A stretch of DNA of 59,582 nt, taken from Nitratireductor sp. GTDB lineage: Bacteria; Pseudomonadota; Alphaproteobacteria; Rhizobiales; Rhizobiaceae. Within the stretch, counting starts at the first letter, position 1; every line of letters starts with the position of its first letter. The DNA lies in assembly GCF_017794765.1 (NCBI RefSeq), contig NZ_CP051236.1, forward strand, positions 1,810,758 through 1,870,339, written 5' to 3'. The notes beneath the pieces were generated by a model, which was not told the origin of the DNA, did not search any database, and was given only the letters and a program-made list of their open reading frames with translations. Shown one piece after another: positions 55,678 to 59,582 of the stretch. Made by a program: the position numbers and the translations under genes.

Positions 55678-56612
55678 GGCGTGTGCCCGGGACAGCCCAG
55701 CCCACTTTGCCAATCGCTCAGCCTTTGCCGCGCGGTAGCTGGCGAAAGGGCCTTGTAGCGTTCCAGAAAGAATGTGATCGCGCTGCGCTGCGTGAAGAGC
55801 CCCGGAAAGGCCGCAGCGGAAAGAAGAAACGCTTCCGCTTCCTCAATTTCCAGCGCTTTCAACGCCACGATAAGTTCACCATAGGTGGGAAAGCCGGTGA
55901 TCTCGCGGGCAGCCCTTTGCGGAATGCCCAGAACCGACGAGAGCGCCTTTTCAAGTGCATCCTGTTCCCCGGAAAAGGCTGCAGCCCGCAACGTTCTGGC
56001 CGCATAATCTGCGGCAGGAAGTGCCGGGCGGGCTTCCTGCGGTGCGGGTGGGCTCTGGGAGTTGGCCGCACGCATGATAAGACGCAAGCGCTGACGCACC
56101 TCCGCTTCAACAGAACTGCCACCTGTCTCCGCCTCGTCGCTGGTTTCATCATTTTGAGCAGTGAGCGCACGTGTAAGCGCTGCAATTGCCGGATTGAGAC
56201 CAGCTCGACGTCCGATAACACGGGCATGGCCCCGACCATGACGGGCAAGAAGACCGATCAGGTCCACATCCGAGAGAACCGGGGAACGCATTAATAGGGG
56301 AGCGGATATCTCCGCAGGCTCGTCGGCAAGCTTCCTGAGCAAACCCTTTGGCGGGTTCTGGCACTCTGACAGGATCGCAGCCGCGTAACGGCGCGTTTCC
56401 GTGGAGATCAAGGGATACAGTGGAAGGGCAAGATCATCCAGTTGGGCGATTTCGCGCCGGGTAGGACGTGTAAGGGATGCAAATGCGGAGACTGCGGCGC
56501 GAAACAGCCGCTCGGGTCTGTGCGCTTCCCCGCCAGAAGCCAGTTGCCTGAATACAGCGGACGACACGCAGATCAAACCCTCCGAAACGCGAGTGATTAC
56601 AAGATACGCCAT
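55653..56612 (-). CDS. DUF2336-domain protein
   Basis: A 319-residue soluble, all-helical protein of the alphaproteobacterial DUF2336 family, seen as repeated RxEIAxL-like segments (TRREIAQLDDLALPLYPLISTETRRYAAAILSEC, LSDVDLIGLLARHGRGHARVIGRR) like HEAT/TPR-type repeats. The exact role is unknown, but DUF2336 genes are often under cell-cycle control. The ATG at 56612 is preferred to a TTG at 56621. A CtrA-like TTAACCAT lies 150 bases upstream. Confidence 0.82.
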   Translation of the reverse strand: MAYLVITRVSEGLICVSSAVFRQLASGGEAHRPERLFRAAVSAFASLTRPTRREIAQLDDLALPLYPLISTETRRYAAAILSECQNPPKGLLRKLADEPAEISAPLLMRSPVLSDVDLIGLLARHGRGHARVIGRRAGLNPAIAALTRALTAQNDETSDEAETGGSSVEAEVRQRLRLIMRAANSQSPPAPQEARPALPAADYAARTLRAAAFSGEQDALEKALSSVLGIPQRAAREITGFPTYGELIVALKALEIEEAEAFLLSAAAFPGLFTQRSAITFFLERYKALSPATARQRLSDWQSGLGCPGHTPQPAAISK

Positions 56613-56758
56613 CGGCAACAAGAACGACGAGCCGACGATTGACGAGATTTACAGCAATTCCCTTAGCAAGCTGTTAACCGGTTTCTTTAGACTTCCGTTC
56701 AGACTTTCAGGTTCGCCCGGATTGATGGGAGAGGCTGTTCGTAACCGGTAACGAAACG

Positions 56759-56766
56759 TTAACCAT
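56759..56766. promoter_or_regulatory. TTAACCAT motif, possible CtrA site
   Basis: The motif TTAACCAT lies in the 218-base divergent region between the DUF2336 gene and a small plus-strand gene; a related TTAACCG is at 56674-56680. It is a candidate CtrA-type site only. Confidence 0.3.
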
Positions 56767-56830
56767 GTGCTGCCTTACTGGAAGGAGGAGGCGTTGCGTA
56801 CCACTCCGTCACAGAAAGGGACGCGATGTC

Positions 56831-57019
56831 ATGGCTACGATATTGAGCTTTGCAACGGCTGCGAAACGAACGACAGCGGTTGCGTCGAAAAGGCGACCTT
56901 CCAGCGCTTCGATCATCATCTTTCCTGGCGTGCGCTATGAGAGACGACCGGAAAGCGATCCCGATAACGGCGGAGACGACCGTCCGCAGGATGTCCGCCG
57001 ACGCTCGACCAAGGGGTGA
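56831..57019 (+). CDS. Small hypothetical basic protein, 62 aa
   Basis: A small basic protein: an N-terminal ATILSFATAAKRTTAVASKRR, then SASIIIFPGVRYERRP and an acidic/basic tail. The FPGVRYER segment resembles short uncharacterised proteins I associate with Rhizobiales, but I cannot name a family. The ATG at 56831 has GGGA upstream; the frame opens earlier at 56765. It stands alone, possibly sharing the divergent promoter region with the DUF2336 gene. Confidence 0.6.
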   Translation: MATILSFATAAKRTTAVASKRRPSSASIIIFPGVRYERRPESDPDNGGDDRPQDVRRRSTKG

Positions 57020-57102
57020 GACCTGCAAAGAGAAGGTTTCGGAAGACGAGCGGCCTGAAGCTCAGCCTTCGCCATCCCTGTTGTGAAGCATGATCCCGAC
57101 AT

Positions 57103-57645
57103 TCAGAGTGCTTCGCAGCGCAGACCCTCGAAGAAGCGCTCAACAATAATCCGCCAGCTCTCGTCGGGAACGAAGGCGCGGATCACAACCATGCCTTCTC
57201 CTATCGTCGTCTGAGCAATCAGAGAGGACGCGAGTGTCTCGGGCACGCCCTTGCGCAGTTCCAGCAATTGGGCGGCGTTCACGACGAGTGCGTCCAGCTC
57301 ACTGTTGGTTGCGCTGCGGTCATTCGCGTTGAACACGTTGAAGCCATCCCGGTCATAAACTGAAAATGACCAAAACGGCACGCGCTCTGCAGCCGTCAAT
57401 CGTACCATTCCGTTTTCAAGATCAAATCGGCAGGCGGCGGTTTCGAAGAACGGATTCTGTTCTTCGGCAAGGAGAGGATTTGCATTGCCTTTGCCCAGTC
57501 TGACGAGCGCATAAGGGTCCGCTTCCTCCGCCATCGCAGCCCAAACATCGCGCTCCGAATAAGTGGGCAGCAGGAACAGGATGGCGATATGAACGGCGGC
57601 TGCCCCGAAGAGCCCCAGCATAAGTGCATGAAGGAACTTAAGCAT
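57103..57645 (-). CDS. DUF1254-type membrane-anchored protein
   Basis: A 180-residue protein with an N-terminal hydrophobic anchor (FLHALMLGLFGAAAVHIAILFLL) and a domain resembling the short DUF1254 proteins of Rhizobiales (PFWSFSVYDRDGFNVFNANDR). It starts at 57645, overlapping the 3' end of the upstream DUF1214-like gene by eight bases, so they are translated together. Larger DUF1254/DUF1214 proteins contain both modules; here they are split. Function unknown. Confidence 0.75.
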   Translation of the reverse strand: MLKFLHALMLGLFGAAAVHIAILFLLPTYSERDVWAAMAEEADPYALVRLGKGNANPLLAEEQNPFFETAACRFDLENGMVRLTAAERVPFWSFSVYDRDGFNVFNANDRSATNSELDALVVNAAQLLELRKGVPETLASSLIAQTTIGEGMVVIRAFVPDESWRIIVERFFEGLRCEAL

Positions 57646-58222
57646 CGCAGCCCACCCGGGTGATCGCCGGCAATCTGGTTTCCCCAACGCGCGCGCCTGT
57701 CGAAATGGGTGTGTCCACGAGGGTCAGAACCAGTTCCATCGACCCACTCCCGGCGACCGCCATCCAGTTGTCAGGCTGGGGGTGCGGGGAGATCGTCATC
57801 TCCAAGGTCTGACCATGGCGCCAAAGGAGGTCCTGCGAATGGAGCGCCGAAGGAAAACGCGCCGGCGCAGACAGAATCTGCCGGTTTTCACCCGTGGCAT
57901 GAAGGGTGAAGAAGCGCGTCGGGGGAAGATCACCCTGAAGGCGATAACTGCATTGGCGCAGAAGCGGGCTTCCGTCACTGTCTGTCGCTGCAACAAGAAC
58001 CACGCCTTCCGCCTGCCCGAGGCTGAGTTGACCGAGCCTTGTGCTTCTCGCTCTGGAATAGGGGTCGGCTTCGCGTGTCCCCTGATTGGGGAAGGTGACC
58101 CAGGGCCCGATTTCCACGGAACCGATGGTGCGTGTCGATTCAAGCGCCAGCCATGCGCTGCCCGTACCGCCGCCGAGCGCGATGAGAAGAACGAAGACAA
58201 TGAAGACAATGGTTTTCAGCAT
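57638..58222 (-). CDS. DUF1214-type exported protein
   Basis: A 194-residue protein with a signal or anchor (LKTIVFIVFVLLIALGGGTGSAWLAL) and a DUF1214-like region (GPWVTFPNQGTREADPYSRARSTRLGQLSLGQAEG, then RFFTLHATGENRQIL). It is the upstream member of a split DUF1214/DUF1254 pair. It lies 85 bases downstream of the penicillin-binding protein gene on the same strand and may belong to the same transcript. Function unknown. Confidence 0.78.
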   Translation of the reverse strand: MLKTIVFIVFVLLIALGGGTGSAWLALESTRTIGSVEIGPWVTFPNQGTREADPYSRARSTRLGQLSLGQAEGVVLVAATDSDGSPLLRQCSYRLQGDLPPTRFFTLHATGENRQILSAPARFPSALHSQDLLWRHGQTLEMTISPHPQPDNWMAVAGSGSMELVLTLVDTPISTGARVGETRLPAITRVGCDA

Positions 58223-58307
58223 GCGCGATCCGGCAGGCTACGGACGCATCCGGATACTTCAACTCGAACGGGTGGTTCAAGCCTTTTGCGGTGGGCTTTA
58301 CGCAGCA

Positions 58308-59582
58308 TTACAGGGCGGATAGCGTTTCGTGAGAGGCGGGTTTGCGCAGGCGCGGCGCTGCCTCGAAGTTCTTTGCGAGCTCCTTGAGGAATTGTGATGT
58401 TCGAGCCGAGAGAGCCAGGGGAAGGCTGTCGTTCTCCTGAAGCTCTCCTGCGCCATCTTCACTGGCTGTTTCAACTGCCTCCGTTTCGATACGCATCGGG
58501 CCGTCGATACCGGGGAGGGGTTTGATCTCAACGTTCTGATGCGCGTAGGACATCAGACGCTGCCACACCATGGCGGGCAGGGAGCCGCCGGTCATGCGCC
58601 TCGTGGGATGAAAATCGTCATTGCCCAGCCAGACAGAGGCGACATAGTTTCCGGTGTAACCCACATACCACCCGTCTCTATAGGACTGGGTGGTGCCGGT
58701 TTTTCCTGCCGAGCGTGTCATCGGCAGAGCCGCGCGGCGACCCGTCCCCTGTTCAGGGACAAGGATAAGCATCTGATTCATTGAAGCAGCGGCTTTTTCC
58801 GACAGCACACGGCGCGGTGGCGGGGCATCGCGACCATGGTCATAGATGAGATTCCCCGAATGGGTCATCAGCTGCACGACCGCGAAACGGGTATCGGCAT
58901 AGCCGCCATTGGCGAAAACGGAATATCCGGTCGCCTGATCGAGCGCGGTCATGCCGGACGTGCCCAAAACCATTGTTTTGTGGCCGTTGATGGGGGATTC
59001 GATGCCAAAGGACTTGATCAGGTCGATGATGGGATCGATGCCCAGATGATCGCGGGCGAGGCGAACAGGAACGGTGTTGTAGGACTTTATCAGCGCGTGA
59101 GTGAGCGTGACCCTGCCGGCATAGCTGCGGCCGTAGTTGCGCGGCGACCAGCTACCCCATGAAATCGGACCATCGGAAATGACGGAGCCGGGTTCGAACC
59201 CGCTCTCCATCGCCACCGCGTAGACATAGGGCTTGAAGGAGGAGCCGGTCTGGCGCTCGGCCTTGGTGGCGCGGTTGAACTGGCTTGTGCCGTAGTCGCG
59301 GCCACCGACGATGGCACGGACCGCGCCTTCAGTGTCCATCAGAACGATGGCGCCTTCGGATACGTCATAGTCTTTTCCGTGCTGACGCAGGTGGAACTCG
59401 AGCGATTCTTCCGCGGCCTTCTGGAGGTTCGGGTCGAGCGTGGTGCGTGCGACAAGCGAATGGGTGGCGCTGCGCGGGACGACACGCTTCACCTCCTCAA
59501 ATGCCCAGTCGAGGAAATAGTCAGGTGTGTCGGCACCTTCGCGATCAACGGCGGTTGCCGGGTGGAGGCGGGCGGAGAGTAT
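58308..59582 (-). CDS. Class A penicillin-binding protein, C-terminal part (5' end outside the window)
   Basis: The frame is open to the right edge, with PDYFLDWAFEEVKRV before the first internal GTG, so the gene continues beyond the window. The visible 424 residues are the transpeptidase domain: TGSSFKPYVYA holds the catalytic serine (SxxK), SYNTVPVRLA the SxN motif and RSAGKTGTTQS the KTG motif. The glycosyltransferase domain must lie upstream. Class A enzymes polymerise and crosslink peptidoglycan in the periplasm. A low-complexity acidic tail ends the protein. PBP1A versus PBP1C-type cannot be resolved from this part. Confidence 0.9.
   Translation of the reverse strand: MLSARLHPATAVDREGADTPDYFLDWAFEEVKRVVPRSATHSLVARTTLDPNLQKAAEESLEFHLRQHGKDYDVSEGAIVLMDTEGAVRAIVGGRDYGTSQFNRATKAERQTGSSFKPYVYAVAMESGFEPGSVISDGPISWGSWSPRNYGRSYAGRVTLTHALIKSYNTVPVRLARDHLGIDPIIDLIKSFGIESPINGHKTMVLGTSGMTALDQATGYSVFANGGYADTRFAVVQLMTHSGNLIYDHGRDAPPPRRVLSEKAAASMNQMLILVPEQGTGRRAALPMTRSAGKTGTTQSYRDGWYVGYTGNYVASVWLGNDDFHPTRRMTGGSLPAMVWQRLMSYAHQNVEIKPLPGIDGPMRIETEAVETASEDGAGELQENDSLPLALSARTSQFLKELAKNFEAAPRLRKPASHETLSAL

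Noticed and set aside
1..59582. CRISPR arrays, IS elements, rRNA operons or prophage
   Set aside because: No regularly spaced repeats, transposases, terminal inverted repeats or phage structural genes were seen on either strand.

Overview
The window looks like a chromosomal segment of an alphaproteobacterium of the order Hyphomicrobiales (Rhizobiales), most likely a Phyllobacteriaceae-type organism; the genus cannot be fixed from sequence alone. Pointers are the high GC content, a MucR/Ros regulator, the Tat-exported TIGR03808-type beta-helix protein, an imuA-imuB-dnaE2 mutasome with a GTTC-N7-GTTC LexA box, CtrA-like TTAA motifs, a stand-alone DnaA-domain-IV protein and a seven-gene Mrp antiporter operon. 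No phage, IS element, CRISPR array, rRNA or plasmid origin was seen.

Layout. 1-2955: tRNA-Gln(UUG), two unrecognised genes and a phosphomannomutase/phosphoglucomutase. 3255-9190: a sugar aminotransferase, then cysD-cysNC-cysQ for sulfate activation to PAPS and PAP recycling, and a PfkB sugar kinase facing them. 9273-15901: a four-gene SOS mutagenesis operon (EndoIII-like glycosylase, imuA, imuB, dnaE2) behind a promoter whose spacer is occupied by a LexA box. 15902-19000: a structured intergenic region with a possible small RNA, a degenerate GGDEF protein, an intact GGDEF cyclase and a periplasmic SUOX-like protein. 19400-23358: tRNA-Pro(CGG) and betI-betA-betB (choline to glycine betaine) with a perfect 20-bp operator.

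23399-24473 is a small lower-GC accessory patch: an Abi/HEPN protein coupled to a frameshifted gene. 24674-29052 holds a thiolase, a DUF3750 protein, a class 3 asparaginase and a beta-helix protein, several of them convergent with overlapping 3' ends. 29107-29750 is a Doc toxin with an AbrB-type antitoxin. 29780-33348 is methylmalonyl-CoA mutase (two subunits). 33606-42293 carries a HerA-like ATPase, an L,D-transpeptidase, a haloacid dehalogenase, a branched-chain aminotransferase, SodB, two c-type cytochromes and oligopeptidase B. 42610-48496 is mrpABCDEFG. 48933-58222 is a regulatory and envelope block: MucR, an HdaB-like DnaA-domain-IV protein with DUF6456, SufE, a DivJ/PleC-like kinase, a peptidoglycan-binding protein, DUF1491, DUF2336 and a DUF1214/DUF1254 pair. 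A 5'-truncated class A penicillin-binding protein runs off the right edge.

Most of the window is ordinary core metabolism, stress and envelope functions. The parts I rate most worth checking are the LexA-controlled glycosylase-mutasome operon, the structured RNA candidate upstream of it, the HEPN/Abi patch, and the HdaB-like/DUF6456 pair close to a cell-cycle-type kinase with a CtrA-like motif. Start codons were moved from the longest open frame where a ribosome binding site, family length or overlap with the preceding stop supported it.
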